Shown here: positions 50,165 through 59,469 of the stretch, piece by piece
How the letters are laid out: each line of letters opens with the position of its first letter
How positions within the stretch are numbered: position 1 is the stretch's first letter
Assembly: GCA_934096235.1 (NCBI GenBank)
Contig: CAKOLO010000004.1
Location: forward strand, 62,001 to 126,000
Length of the DNA stretch: 64,000 nt
Direction of reading: 5' to 3'
Source of the DNA: an uncultured Bacilli bacterium
GTDB lineage: Bacteria; Bacillota_I; Bacilli_A; RF39; UBA660
Program-made: the position numbers and the translations under genes
The notes under the pieces: generated by a model
The model's input: only the letters and a program-made list of their open reading frames with translations
The model's database searches: none
What the model was told of the DNA's origin: nothing

Positions 50165-50463
50165 TATCCCACCACCTTTGGTACTTCTACTTCTCTGCCT
50201 TCATATTGATCACAGTTTTTAAGAAGTTCTTCGATTGGAATTTCTTCGCCTACTTCATCATCGCTTCTTAAATCATCAAGAATCATTTCGAATGGATAAC
50301 TAAGTGGTTCAGTATCTTTAATATTTGGTATTTCATTTATTAAATCCATGTTTTTTTCTATTTCATCAAATTCTTCTTGTATATTAGTTCTTTCTTCTTC
50401 AGTTAAACCAATAAGTAATTTATCTGCGTAGTCATCTATCATTTCTTTTGTGAAATTACTCAT
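50164..50463 (-). CDS. gatC: Asp/Glu-tRNA amidotransferase subunit C
   Basis: A 99-residue GatC, which wraps around GatA and GatB and stabilises them. It has LTEEERTNIQEEFDEIEKNMDLINEI and TEPLSYPF, typical of the family, and the late VPKVVG. It comes three bases after aspS. Confidence 0.93.
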   Translation of the reverse strand: MSNFTKEMIDDYADKLLIGLTEEERTNIQEEFDEIEKNMDLINEIPNIKDTEPLSYPFEMILDDLRSDDEVGEEIPIEELLKNCDQYEGREVEVPKVVG

Positions 50464-50465
50464 TA

Positions 50466-52217
50466 TTATTCCTCCTTTATTTTAATACCTAATTCTTCTA
50501 ATTGTTTTGGTTCTAAAGTACTTGGACTTCCCATCATTAAGTCTTGACCACTTGTGCTTGCTGGGAATGCTTGTACTTCTCTTAAGTTAGTTTCGTCTTT
50601 AATAATCATTAGTATTCTATCTATTCCAAGGGCCATTCCTCCATGAGGTGGGCAACCATATTTGAATGCAGTAAACAAACTACTAAAACGTTTTTCAACT
50701 TCTTCTTTAGTGTATCCTACTACTTCAAATCCTTTTACTAATGAATCTAAATTACTATTTCTAATAGCTCCGCTAGCCATTTCATTACCATTACAAACGA
50801 AGTCATATTGATAAGCTAAAACTTTATCAATATTATCTTTATTATACTCTATATCTATTTCATGAGGAAGACTAAATGGGTTATGACAGAACTCATATTT
50901 TCTAGTTTTATCATCATATTCAAACATCGGAAAATCATTAATAATACATAATTCTATTTTATCTTTATCTATTAAATCTAATTTTCTTCCTAGCTCTATT
51001 CTTATAAGTCCTGCGAATTTTTGAGCCACTTTTAATACTTTATTAGCTATAAAGAATACTACGCTGTTTTCTTTCATATCTAAGTATTTTATTAAGTTTT
51101 CTCTTTCAGTATCTGTTAAAAATTTATCAATTGGTCCTTTGAATGTTCTTTCTTTTGTTAGTGTTAGGTAACCTATTCCTGGCATACCTATACTACTAGC
51201 ATAATCAACTACTTCATTAAACCATGAGTTTGATTTGTCTCCTATACCATCTACTACTATTGCTTTTATTGTTGAATTTTTAAATGGGCCAAATGTAGTA
51301 TCTTTTAAAATTTCACTTATATCTTTAATAATAAGTGGGTTCCTTAAATCTGGTTTGTCTGTTCCATACATTTCCATTGAATCTATATAACTGATTCTTC
51401 TAAATGGTTTTGGTGATACTTTTTTGTTTGAATATTTAGAAAATACATCATAGAATATATCACTACCAAGTTCTAAAATTTCTTCTTCTTCTACATAGCT
51501 CATTTCTAGATCTAATTGGTAGAATTCAAGTGTTCTATCACTTCTTGCATCTTCATCTCTAAAACATGGTGCTACTTGAAAATATTTATCTAAACCTCCA
51601 ACCATTAATAATTCTTTGTATATTTGTGGAGCTTGAGGAAGAGCGTAGAATTTACCTTTGAAGTTTCTACTTGGTACTACAAAGTCTCTTGCTCCTTCTG
51701 GACTAGATGCTGTTAAGATTGGCGTTTGTACTTCAGTAAAACTTAAATCATACATTTTATTTCTTAAATAATGAAGTATTTCACTTCTAAGTAATATATT
51801 ATCTTTTACTTTGTCATTTCTCATGTCTAAATATCTATATTTAAGTCTTATGTCTTCACTTACACTTTTACTTTCTCTTATTTCAAATGGAAGTTCATGT
51901 AGTGACTCACCTAGCATATCTAGTTTGCTTACTAATAGTTCTACTTCTCCACTTTTTAATTTTTCATTTATTGTGTCTTCACTTCTTTTTCTAAGTGTTC
52001 CTTCTAATCTTATAACTGATTCTTTAGCTAGTCCTTTAAACATTGAGTCATCGTTTGATACAGTTTGTAACACTCCACTTGTATCTCTTAGGTCTAAAAA
52101 TAATACTCCTCCGTGATCTCTTATGTTTTGAACCCATCCACTAACTACTATAGTTTTACCTACCATATCGTTTGTTATGTCACTAATCATAATTGTACGA
52201 TATTTATTTACTTTCAT
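50466..52217 (-). CDS. aspS: Aspartyl-tRNA synthetase
   Basis: A 583-residue bacterial-type AspRS. It has the N-terminal OB fold (VSGWVQNIRDHGGVLFLDLRD), motif 2 (FRDEDARSDRTLEFYQLDLEMSY; charge-rich catalytic loop), the GAD insertion domain in the middle, and motif 3 (GMALGIDRI). It charges tRNA-Asp. Co-transcribed with asnS and gatCAB. Confidence 0.97.
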   Translation of the reverse strand: MKVNKYRTIMISDITNDMVGKTIVVSGWVQNIRDHGGVLFLDLRDTSGVLQTVSNDDSMFKGLAKESVIRLEGTLRKRSEDTINEKLKSGEVELLVSKLDMLGESLHELPFEIRESKSVSEDIRLKYRYLDMRNDKVKDNILLRSEILHYLRNKMYDLSFTEVQTPILTASSPEGARDFVVPSRNFKGKFYALPQAPQIYKELLMVGGLDKYFQVAPCFRDEDARSDRTLEFYQLDLEMSYVEEEEILELGSDIFYDVFSKYSNKKVSPKPFRRISYIDSMEMYGTDKPDLRNPLIIKDISEILKDTTFGPFKNSTIKAIVVDGIGDKSNSWFNEVVDYASSIGMPGIGYLTLTKERTFKGPIDKFLTDTERENLIKYLDMKENSVVFFIANKVLKVAQKFAGLIRIELGRKLDLIDKDKIELCIINDFPMFEYDDKTRKYEFCHNPFSLPHEIDIEYNKDNIDKVLAYQYDFVCNGNEMASGAIRNSNLDSLVKGFEVVGYTKEEVEKRFSSLFTAFKYGCPPHGGMALGIDRILMIIKDETNLREVQAFPASTSGQDLMMGSPSTLEPKQLEELGIKIKEE

Positions 52218-52229
52218 TTTTTCCTCCTT

Positions 52230-53609
52230 CTAGTAGTCGCAGTTGTTAGGTGTTCTTGGATATGGAATTACATCTCTTATGTTTTCAATACCTGTTAGGT
52301 ACATAATAAGTCTTTCAAATCCAAGACCAAATCCTGAGTGATAACAACCTCCAAATCTTCTTAAATTTGTATACCATTCTAAGTTTTCTCTTGGTATATT
52401 CATTTCTTTCATTCTATTAATTAATTTATCGTAGTCATCTTCTCTTTGACTTCCACCCATTAGTTCTCCAGATCCTGGTACTTCTAGGTCAACTGCTGCT
52501 ACTGTTTCATTATCATCATTTAATTTCATATAAAATGCTTTAATGTCTTTTGGCCAATTAGTAATAAATACTGGTCCATTAAAGTATTCTGTTATATATT
52601 TTTCATGTTCTTTAGCGATATCTTCGCCATATTCTGGTTTAAATTCAAAGTCAACTTTTGCTTCTTTTAATAAAGTAATTGCTTCTTTATGAGTAATACG
52701 TACAAACTTAGTATTTAATACTTTAGTAAGTTTTTCTTTTAATCCTTTCTCTACGAATTTATCAAAGAAGTCGATTTCTAAAGGACATTTGTCCATAACA
52801 TATTTAACTATAAATTTTAACATTTCTTCTTCGATGTCCATTATTCCATTTAAATCACAAAATGCTACTTCTGGTTCAATCATCCAGAATTCATTAGCAT
52901 GTGTTTTAGTATTTGAGTTTTCTGTTCTCATAGTTGGACCAAATGTATATATCTTTTTGTACGCTAATGCGAAAGTTTCTCCATGAAGTTGACCAGAACC
53001 TGTTATATATGTTTGTTTACCAAACAAATCTTTCTTAAAATCAACTTTTTTATCTTCCCCTAAAGGAAGATTATTCATATCAAGAGTAGTTATTTTGAAC
53101 ATTTGTCCTGATCCTTCACAATCTGCTCCTGTTATGATTGGACTATGAAAATATACATAGTTATGACTTTGAAAGTATTCGTGTATTGCTTGAGCGGCTA
53201 CACTTCTTACTCTAAATACTGCATTAAATAAATTAGTTCTTGGTCTTAAGTATGCTACTTCTCTTAAGAATTCTCTTGTATGTCTCTTTGGTTGAATTGG
53301 GTAATCTTCTGGTGAGTCTCCTAGTACTTCAACACTTTTAACTTTCATTTCATGGCTTTGACCACTACCTTCAGATTTAACAATAGTACCATTTACTCTT
53401 ATAGCACTTCCTACTCTAATTTTACTAATATTATCAAAGTCTTTTAATTCTTTTTCATATACTAATTGTAAATTTTGAAAATAAGTTCCATCATTAAAAT
53501 CAATAAATCCAAAGTTTGATTGATTTCTATTATTACGAACCCATCCTTCTAAAGTAACATCCTTATTTTCATATTTTGTGATGTTTTTAAATAAATCTTT
53601 AACGTCCAT
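52230..53609 (-). CDS. asnS: Asparaginyl-tRNA synthetase
   Basis: A 459-residue AsnRS with OB fold (LEGWVRNNRNQSNFGFIDFNDG), the long-form N-terminal core, SPIITGADCEGSGQMF, motif 2 (GPTMRTENSNTKTHANEFWMIEPE) and motif 3 (GFGLGFERLIMYLTG). Since direct AsnRS is present, the GatCAB enzyme in the same operon is most likely needed for Gln-tRNA-Gln, as no GlnRS is usual in this group. First gene after the Asn T-box. Confidence 0.97.
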   Translation of the reverse strand: MDVKDLFKNITKYENKDVTLEGWVRNNRNQSNFGFIDFNDGTYFQNLQLVYEKELKDFDNISKIRVGSAIRVNGTIVKSEGSGQSHEMKVKSVEVLGDSPEDYPIQPKRHTREFLREVAYLRPRTNLFNAVFRVRSVAAQAIHEYFQSHNYVYFHSPIITGADCEGSGQMFKITTLDMNNLPLGEDKKVDFKKDLFGKQTYITGSGQLHGETFALAYKKIYTFGPTMRTENSNTKTHANEFWMIEPEVAFCDLNGIMDIEEEMLKFIVKYVMDKCPLEIDFFDKFVEKGLKEKLTKVLNTKFVRITHKEAITLLKEAKVDFEFKPEYGEDIAKEHEKYITEYFNGPVFITNWPKDIKAFYMKLNDDNETVAAVDLEVPGSGELMGGSQREDDYDKLINRMKEMNIPRENLEWYTNLRRFGGCYHSGFGLGFERLIMYLTGIENIRDVIPYPRTPNNCDY

Positions 53610-53624
53610 ATATTTTCACTTTCC

Positions 53625-53840
53625 TTTCTAAAAAAAGAGAGATAGTACAAGGAGTCTAAAAAATAGACGGTACCATCCCTCTTATTAACTTTATTTTTAT
53701 AACGGATTAACCGAGAACATTTACTATAACTTCAATGTTCCACTCAGTGATGTTATTCATATATATAGTTTATTAGTTTCCACCTTCCACTAACTCTCTT
53801 TAAAACATCTATATATTACTTCTCCACTTCAAAGATTTAT
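53625..53840 (-). ncRNA. T-box riboswitch (Asn) upstream of asnS
   Basis: The leader has AGGGATGGTACC (53669-53680, minus strand), a terminator pairing with GTACTATCTCTC followed by T's (about 53632-53682), the AGAGAG stem I start, and a specifier loop GAAT-AAC-ATC with an Asn codon at 53752-53754. Uncharged tRNA-Asn should turn on the five-gene operon. This leader, with the following promoter and terminator, fills the ~300-bp gap to the next gene. Confidence 0.92.
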
Positions 53841-53846
53841 GGGTCA

Positions 53847-53875
53847 ATTATACTACTCATTTTTTTGTTTGTCAA
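53847..53875 (-). promoter_or_regulatory. Consensus promoter of the asnS-aspS-gatCAB operon
   Basis: TTGACA (53870-53875), 17 bp, TATAAT (53847-53852): a perfect SigA promoter. Confidence 0.9.
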
Positions 53876-53879
53876 ACAT

Positions 53880-53905
53880 TTGAAAAGAAGTAGCTAGTAC
53901 TTCTT
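53880..53905 (-). terminator. Terminator of the GT2 gene
   Basis: AAGAAGTA (53885-53892)/TACTTCTT (53898-53905), then TTCAAATG on the minus strand, just before the asnS promoter. Confidence 0.65.
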
Positions 53906-53916
53906 AATTTCTCTTA

Positions 53917-54615
53917 TTAAATAACTATAATAATTAATAATACTATCATAATTAATAATGGTATTATCCATTTATGAATTAGTATGGAATCTCTTATTGC
54001 ATGAAAGTGTGAACCCTTATTATTATCTTCATATATTGTTTCTATGTCTATGCATTTAAAATTTATTTTATTTTTTGCAATGTTATAAAGAAAGTTCATT
54101 TCATATTCATATCTACTTCCATTAGTATTTAAACATAAATCTTTATATTTAATATTTATTCCTCTAAGACCTGTTTGTGTATCTTTTAGAGTTATTCCAG
54201 TTTTGATTTTAAAAACTAATGATGATATTTTATTACCAAATTTACTTGAGAATGGTACATTCTTTTTATTAAAATTTCTTGTACCAAGTACAATGTCATT
54301 ATTTAATAACTCTTTTTTTATTCTTAGAACATCTTTTGGTGAGTGTTGGAGATCTGCATCTACTGTTATAAATGAATCAGTATTTTTTAAACTCTTTATA
54401 GCAGTTTTTATTGCTTCTCCTTTTCCTTTATTAATATAATGATAGATAATTTTTACATTAGAAAGTTCATTATAAATCTTTTTTGTTTCTTCTTTGCTTC
54501 CATCATCAACTATTATTATGTCATTAAAATCTTTTTGTAGTTCATTTACTAACTTAATTATTTTTTTAGTTGGGTTATATGATGGAATAATAATAGTTGT
54601 TTTCATGTTAGTCAC
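53917..54615 (-). CDS. Family 2 glycosyltransferase (DPM1-like) with C-terminal membrane helix
   Basis: 232 residues. The GT-A fold motifs are TIIIPSYNPTKKI, DIIIVDDGSKEE, GKGEAIKTAI, and FITVDADLQHSP with the metal-binding DxD, then QTGLRGI. A single membrane helix closes the protein (~213-231). The likely product is a polyprenyl-phosphate-linked sugar made on the inner face. It overlaps the hybrid kinase gene by eight bases. Sugar and acceptor unknown. Confidence 0.88.
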   Translation of the reverse strand: MTNMKTTIIIPSYNPTKKIIKLVNELQKDFNDIIIVDDGSKEETKKIYNELSNVKIIYHYINKGKGEAIKTAIKSLKNTDSFITVDADLQHSPKDVLRIKKELLNNDIVLGTRNFNKKNVPFSSKFGNKISSLVFKIKTGITLKDTQTGLRGINIKYKDLCLNTNGSRYEYEMNFLYNIAKNKINFKCIDIETIYEDNNKGSHFHAIRDSILIHKWIIPLLIMIVLLIIIVI

Positions 54616-56386
54616 CTAGCAATTCTTTTAATTTTTGTTCAAGTTCTTCTTTTTTAAATGGTTTTGGTATGTAGTCAGTAAAACCTACTTTTAAATATTT
54701 ATTTTTTGATGTTGATAAAGCATCTGCGGTTAAGGCTACAACTTTAGTATTGAAGTTTTTATTAGATTTAAGTTTTTTTAATGTATCTATTCCATTCATA
54801 TCTGGCATCATTATATCCATAAGTATTAAGTCATATTGTTCACCATTATTAATTTTATCAATACATTCTATTCCTCTTTCACAAGTATCTAGTTCTATAT
54901 CATAAATCTTTAATAATCTTTTTAGTATTCTATTATTAAGTCTATCATCATCTACTAATAATATTCTTTTATTATTAAATTTAGTTGTATTTGTTTGTTC
55001 TATAGTTTCAAGTTCATTTTTTAATCTTTGAGGTATTTTTATAGTGAACACACTACCACTTCCATAATAGCTGTTAACTGTTATAGTTCCGCCTAAAAGG
55101 CTAACTAAATCTTTTGTTACTAATAGTCCTAGGCCATCGCTATCTACGTCACTATTTATATCATTATCTATATCATTACCATTAAATATTTTATTTAAAT
55201 CTTCTGATTTAATACCTATTCCAGTATCCTTAATTTCAATAATTAAATTACATATATCACTTACTATTTCACTATTTATAGTTAGAGATATACTACCTTT
55301 ATTTGTATATTTAAATGAGTTATCTAACACATTATTTATAATTTCTTTTATTTTAGTTTTATCTCCGAATAAATTTTGAGGTGTACTTTCTGAAATAGAA
55401 TACTTAAATACTACATTTTCTTTATTATATTTTTTAGTATTCATTTTAATTAGTTTTTCAACTGTTTCTTTAATACTATAGTCTTTCTCTTTAATATCAT
55501 ATACTTTATTTTCAATCTTATTTATATCAATTACATTACCAACTATATCTAAAAGTGAATATGATGAATCTATAATATCATTTAAACTATCTTTAAATTC
55601 TGGTGGTAAGTTGTAACTCTTTATTTCGTCTATTGAAGATATAATAGATGAAAGTGGTGTTCTTAGTTCATGACTAATATTACTTAAAAAGTCTGTTTTA
55701 TTCATATTAGCTTTTAATGCTCTTAATCTTAAATTATTAATTATTTCATATTCTTTTAAAGCTGGATTTTCTATAGTTAAGAACACTAGATAAGTTATAA
55801 ATAAAAGTATAGTTGTTATTATGTTTAGTTCATACTTTAATTCTAAAAATGAACATATTGATAATAATACAAGTGCTACATATATATAATTATATTTAGT
55901 AATAGATATTACTTTTCTATTAAGTATTGTTCTTAGAAATAATATACATAACATACATGGAAGTAATACCTTAAATATATTTATAGAGTTTCCACTTAAA
56001 TAAATAAAATTATTTGTGTCTATATCTATAGGTAAAAGTATAATTGATACTGATGATACTATTGTAAGAAGTGCATACATAATCATTATTGATTTATTTA
56101 ATGTATCATCTTTCTTACTAATTAAAAAAGTATAAACACTAAATATTGAGAACCAACATATTATAAATATTAAATATAGTTTAGTATAAGTCTCTAAAAC
56201 TATTGGTTTTAATGATATTGTACTTAGAAAATTAATAGAAAGTTCCAAAATATATCCTATAAGTAAGCTTAAAGTTAATATAAAGAATGTATTATTTGAT
56301 AGTAAATTATTTTGCTTTTTAATTTTGAATACTAGTATTAAAAGTAATGTGAACATTATTCCAGTTATTATATATATTGTTTTCAT
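54608..56386 (-). CDS. Hybrid sensor histidine kinase with C-terminal receiver
   Basis: 592 residues: about seven membrane helices in residues 1-205 (sensor without a large outer domain), dimerisation/phosphoacceptor H239 (SNISHELRTPLSS), ATPase domain (N-box NVLDNSFKYT, DTGIGI, GLGLLVTKDLV), then a receiver domain with phospho-Asp near 524 (LILMDIMMPDMNG), preceded by LLVDDD and followed by TADA and KPF. No separate response regulator or output gene lies nearby, so its target is unknown. Four bases separate it from the upstream lipoprotein gene. Confidence 0.93.
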   Translation of the reverse strand: MKTIYIITGIMFTLLLILVFKIKKQNNLLSNNTFFILTLSLLIGYILELSINFLSTISLKPIVLETYTKLYLIFIICWFSIFSVYTFLISKKDDTLNKSIMIMYALLTIVSSVSIILLPIDIDTNNFIYLSGNSINIFKVLLPCMLCILFLRTILNRKVISITKYNYIYVALVLLSICSFLELKYELNIITTILLFITYLVFLTIENPALKEYEIINNLRLRALKANMNKTDFLSNISHELRTPLSSIISSIDEIKSYNLPPEFKDSLNDIIDSSYSLLDIVGNVIDINKIENKVYDIKEKDYSIKETVEKLIKMNTKKYNKENVVFKYSISESTPQNLFGDKTKIKEIINNVLDNSFKYTNKGSISLTINSEIVSDICNLIIEIKDTGIGIKSEDLNKIFNGNDIDNDINSDVDSDGLGLLVTKDLVSLLGGTITVNSYYGSGSVFTIKIPQRLKNELETIEQTNTTKFNNKRILLVDDDRLNNRILKRLLKIYDIELDTCERGIECIDKINNGEQYDLILMDIMMPDMNGIDTLKKLKSNKNFNTKVVALTADALSTSKNKYLKVGFTDYIPKPFKKEELEQKLKELLGD

Positions 56387-56389
56387 TTA

Positions 56390-56863
56390 TTAATTCTCCC
56401 TTGGAGTGCTTGGTTTCATTGTTTCATGTTGTTTATTATTATTGCAGTTTATATCTTTGTAATAGTCAACATCTGATACTTCAGTTTTATCTACTTTAGT
56501 ATATGATTCGTTATTAAGTATTAAATAATCTTCTTTGATCTCATATTCTTTATTTATATTATCATTATTGACTGTACACATATTATTGTCATATTTGGTA
56601 GTATTAGTACTTAGTTTGTTATCCTTAATAGTGTATGTTCCTTTTTCAAGATCACAAGTGTATTCACAATTAGCTATTACAATTGTTCCATCTTTACTTA
56701 GAAATATTTCTTTTTTAGTTGATTCATTTTGATAAAGAAAGTATGAATCTTCTTTAATTTCAAACTTTGTAGTATTTTCTGTATTGTTTGATGTATTTCC
56801 TTTCTTACCACAGCCTGATAAAATTAATAAAATTATTAATACTAAACTTATATATTTTTTCAT
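56390..56863 (-). CDS. Small lipoprotein, unknown
   Basis: 157 residues with a clear lipobox (LSGC at about 15-18) and a Thr/Asn/Lys-rich mature part whose strands (FEIKEDSYFLYQN, GTIVIANCEYTCDLEKGTYTIKDNKL) suggest a small beta structure. There are four more cysteines. It lies four bases before the hybrid kinase, hence perhaps an accessory outer part of the sensor (inference). Confidence 0.75.
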   Translation of the reverse strand: MKKYISLVLIILLILSGCGKKGNTSNNTENTTKFEIKEDSYFLYQNESTKKEIFLSKDGTIVIANCEYTCDLEKGTYTIKDNKLSTNTTKYDNNMCTVNNDNINKEYEIKEDYLILNNESYTKVDKTEVSDVDYYKDINCNNNKQHETMKPSTPREN

Positions 56864-56885
56864 ATCGTCACCTATTTTAATTATA

Positions 56886-56912
56886 ACAAAAAGAATTCCA
56901 AAAAGGAATTCT
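56886..56912 (-). terminator. Terminator of parE-parC
   Basis: AGAATTCC (56892-56899)/GGAATTCT (56905-56912), then TTTTTG on the minus strand, at the parC stop. Confidence 0.8.
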
Positions 56913-59469
56913 ATATTTTAAATTCTTCGAAGAAATCACTCATTGTTAATTGACTCTTAGTTTCTTTCTTTTCTTTTTTTACTTCTTGTGTCTTTGTTTC
57001 TTCAGTTTTTTCTTCCTTTGTTTCTTTGATTTCTTCATTATCTAATTTTATTTCTTTAAGTTTAGTAACTACGAATATGTCTTCTATATTCTTTTTAGTT
57101 ATTGTACTTCCTACGCTTTGTTTATCCATTATGTTTATATCACTTGACTTCATATAGCCTATATCTCCATCAAGGATACCAAATATTGTTTTTGAGTTTG
57201 TATTGAATCCTTTAAATAAATTATATGTTTTTGATTTAGGACTCTTTATTATAGATGATCCTTTCTTGGCTCTTGTAGTTTTTGGTATTTCATCTATTTT
57301 TACTCTTTTAGCAGTGTTTCTATCAGTAAATAATGTTACATATTCTTTTGAATCACTTACTACGAATGCACTAATTACTTCATCTTTATCATTTAAATTA
57401 ATAGATTTAACTCCGCTTGTTCTAAGGCCTACTACTGGTATTTCACTGGTGTTATATTTTAATGCGTTGCCTTCTTTAGTTATAACAAGTGTTTCTTCAC
57501 CATCATTTTTATTTATAGATATTAATTCATCATTATCTTTTAGTTTGAACATTGTGATTGGTTTAGTGTATCTTGATACTTCAAAATCTTTAAGTAGCAT
57601 TCTTTTTACCATACCAAGTTTCGTGAATGCTGTAATAACTGTATCATCAAATTTAGCTACTCCGATAGATTTAACTATCTTTTCTCCATCACTTACTTTA
57701 ATGTAATTTGAAATATGGCTACCAATATCTTTATATTTTGCTTCTTGTATTTCTCTTACTGGTAAGAATAAATAATTACCTAAGTTTGTAAATAATAATA
57801 CAGTATCTATATTATTAATCTTATAGAAGCCTTCAATATAATCGTTTTCTCTTACTCCTGGATATTCATTATTAGTCATACTGTATGATTTTAGTGATAC
57901 TTTCTTAACATATCCATTATTAGAAATGCAAACTATAAAGTCTTCTTTACTAATCATATCTAGAGTATCTATCTTGATTTCACTTACTTCATCTTTAATA
58001 GTTGTACGTCTAGGATCAGCAAATTCTTTCTTAATGCTTCTTAATTTATCTTTAATAACACCCATTAGTTTTTCTTCACTAGCAAGTATTTCTCTAAAGT
58101 ATGCTATTTCTTTTGTAAGCGCATCAAATTCATTTTTTAGTTCTGTTACATCAGTGTTAGTTAATTTATATAGTTGCATCATTACGATAGCTTCTGCTTG
58201 TGCTTTAGTGAAGTCGTATTCATGCATTAAGTTTTCTATCGCATCACTTTTATTTTTACTTTTACGAATAGTTTTAATTACTTCATCTAGTATATCAAGT
58301 GCTTTTATAAAGCCTTCAATAATATGTATTTTCTTTAAGTCTACATCTAAATCAAATTTAGTTCTTTTAGTTACTACTTCTTTATTATGAACTATAAATG
58401 CATCTAACATTTCTAAGATGCCTAGTGTTTTTGGGGTTCTATTAACGATAGCTACCATATTAAATGCATAGTTTGTTTGTAAGTCAGTATTTTTAAGTAA
58501 GTAGTTTATTATTAAATCTTTGTTAGCATCTTTCTTTAAATCTATTACTATTCTAAGTTCATCATTTTTATCTGATTCATCACGTACTTCAACTATACCA
58601 TCTATTTTTTTATCAAGTCTTATTTCTTCAATTTTACGAATTATATTACATTTTAATGTATCATATGGTATTTCTGTTATTACGATTTGATCTTTACCTT
58701 TTACTGATTCAAATGAATATCTTGCTTTTACTACTACTTTTCCTTTTCCTGTAGTGTATGCTTTTATAAGTGCATCTTTTCCTTCAACTATACCTCCGGT
58801 TGGGAAGTCTGGACCTTTTACGATATCCATAATAGTATCTAGTCTACAGTTTGGACTATCTATTCTTTTGATAGTAGCGTCTATTACTTCACCTAAGTTA
58901 TGTGGTGGGATATTTGTTGCATAACCTGCACTTATACCAGTTGAACCATTTACTAAAAGGTTTGGAAAGTATGCAGGAAGTACTGTTGGTTCATAGCTAT
59001 AGTCATCGAATGTAAGAGCCATTTCTACTGAATCTTTTTCTATGTCTTCTAAAAGTATATTACTTATTTTAGCTAATCTTGCCTCAGTATAACGCATTGC
59101 GGCTGGTCCATCACCATCTATTGAACCATTATTTCCTTGCATATCTACAAGTATTACTCTTTGTTTCCATTTTTGACTAAGTCTTACCATCGCATCGTAT
59201 ACTGATGTATCTCCGTGTGGATGGTAATTACCTATAACGTTACCTACAGTCTTTGCTGATTTTCTTGTCTCTTTGTCATAAGTATTTTTGTCTTTGTACA
59301 TTGAATAAAGTATTCTTCTTTGTACTGGTTTTAGTCCATCACGAACATCTGGAAGAGCTCTATCTTGGATTATGTATTTAGCATATCTACCAAAACGTTC
59401 TCCCATTATTTCTTCAAGGGCAAAGTCATTTATCTTTTCTATAATCGTTGTTTCTTTTTCTTTAGCCAT
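56911..59469 (-). CDS. parC: DNA topoisomerase IV subunit A
   Basis: 852 residues. The winged-helix catalytic domain has RALPDVRDGLKPVQRRILYSM, the YHPHGDTSVYDAM motif and the active Tyr in AAMRYTEARL. The second residue group (HGDTSVYDAMVRLSQ) is the quinolone-determining region. C-terminal beta-propeller blades follow, then a Glu/Lys/Thr-rich linker and a short helix. It decatenates chromosomes. Overlaps the parE stop (TAATG). Paralogous GyrA is not in this window; the adjacent parE supports the topo IV call. Confidence 0.93.
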   Translation of the reverse strand: MAKEKETTIIEKINDFALEEIMGERFGRYAKYIIQDRALPDVRDGLKPVQRRILYSMYKDKNTYDKETRKSAKTVGNVIGNYHPHGDTSVYDAMVRLSQKWKQRVILVDMQGNNGSIDGDGPAAMRYTEARLAKISNILLEDIEKDSVEMALTFDDYSYEPTVLPAYFPNLLVNGSTGISAGYATNIPPHNLGEVIDATIKRIDSPNCRLDTIMDIVKGPDFPTGGIVEGKDALIKAYTTGKGKVVVKARYSFESVKGKDQIVITEIPYDTLKCNIIRKIEEIRLDKKIDGIVEVRDESDKNDELRIVIDLKKDANKDLIINYLLKNTDLQTNYAFNMVAIVNRTPKTLGILEMLDAFIVHNKEVVTKRTKFDLDVDLKKIHIIEGFIKALDILDEVIKTIRKSKNKSDAIENLMHEYDFTKAQAEAIVMMQLYKLTNTDVTELKNEFDALTKEIAYFREILASEEKLMGVIKDKLRSIKKEFADPRRTTIKDEVSEIKIDTLDMISKEDFIVCISNNGYVKKVSLKSYSMTNNEYPGVRENDYIEGFYKINNIDTVLLFTNLGNYLFLPVREIQEAKYKDIGSHISNYIKVSDGEKIVKSIGVAKFDDTVITAFTKLGMVKRMLLKDFEVSRYTKPITMFKLKDNDELISINKNDGEETLVITKEGNALKYNTSEIPVVGLRTSGVKSINLNDKDEVISAFVVSDSKEYVTLFTDRNTAKRVKIDEIPKTTRAKKGSSIIKSPKSKTYNLFKGFNTNSKTIFGILDGDIGYMKSSDINIMDKQSVGSTITKKNIEDIFVVTKLKEIKLDNEEIKETKEEKTEETKTQEVKKEKKETKSQLTMSDFFEEFKI

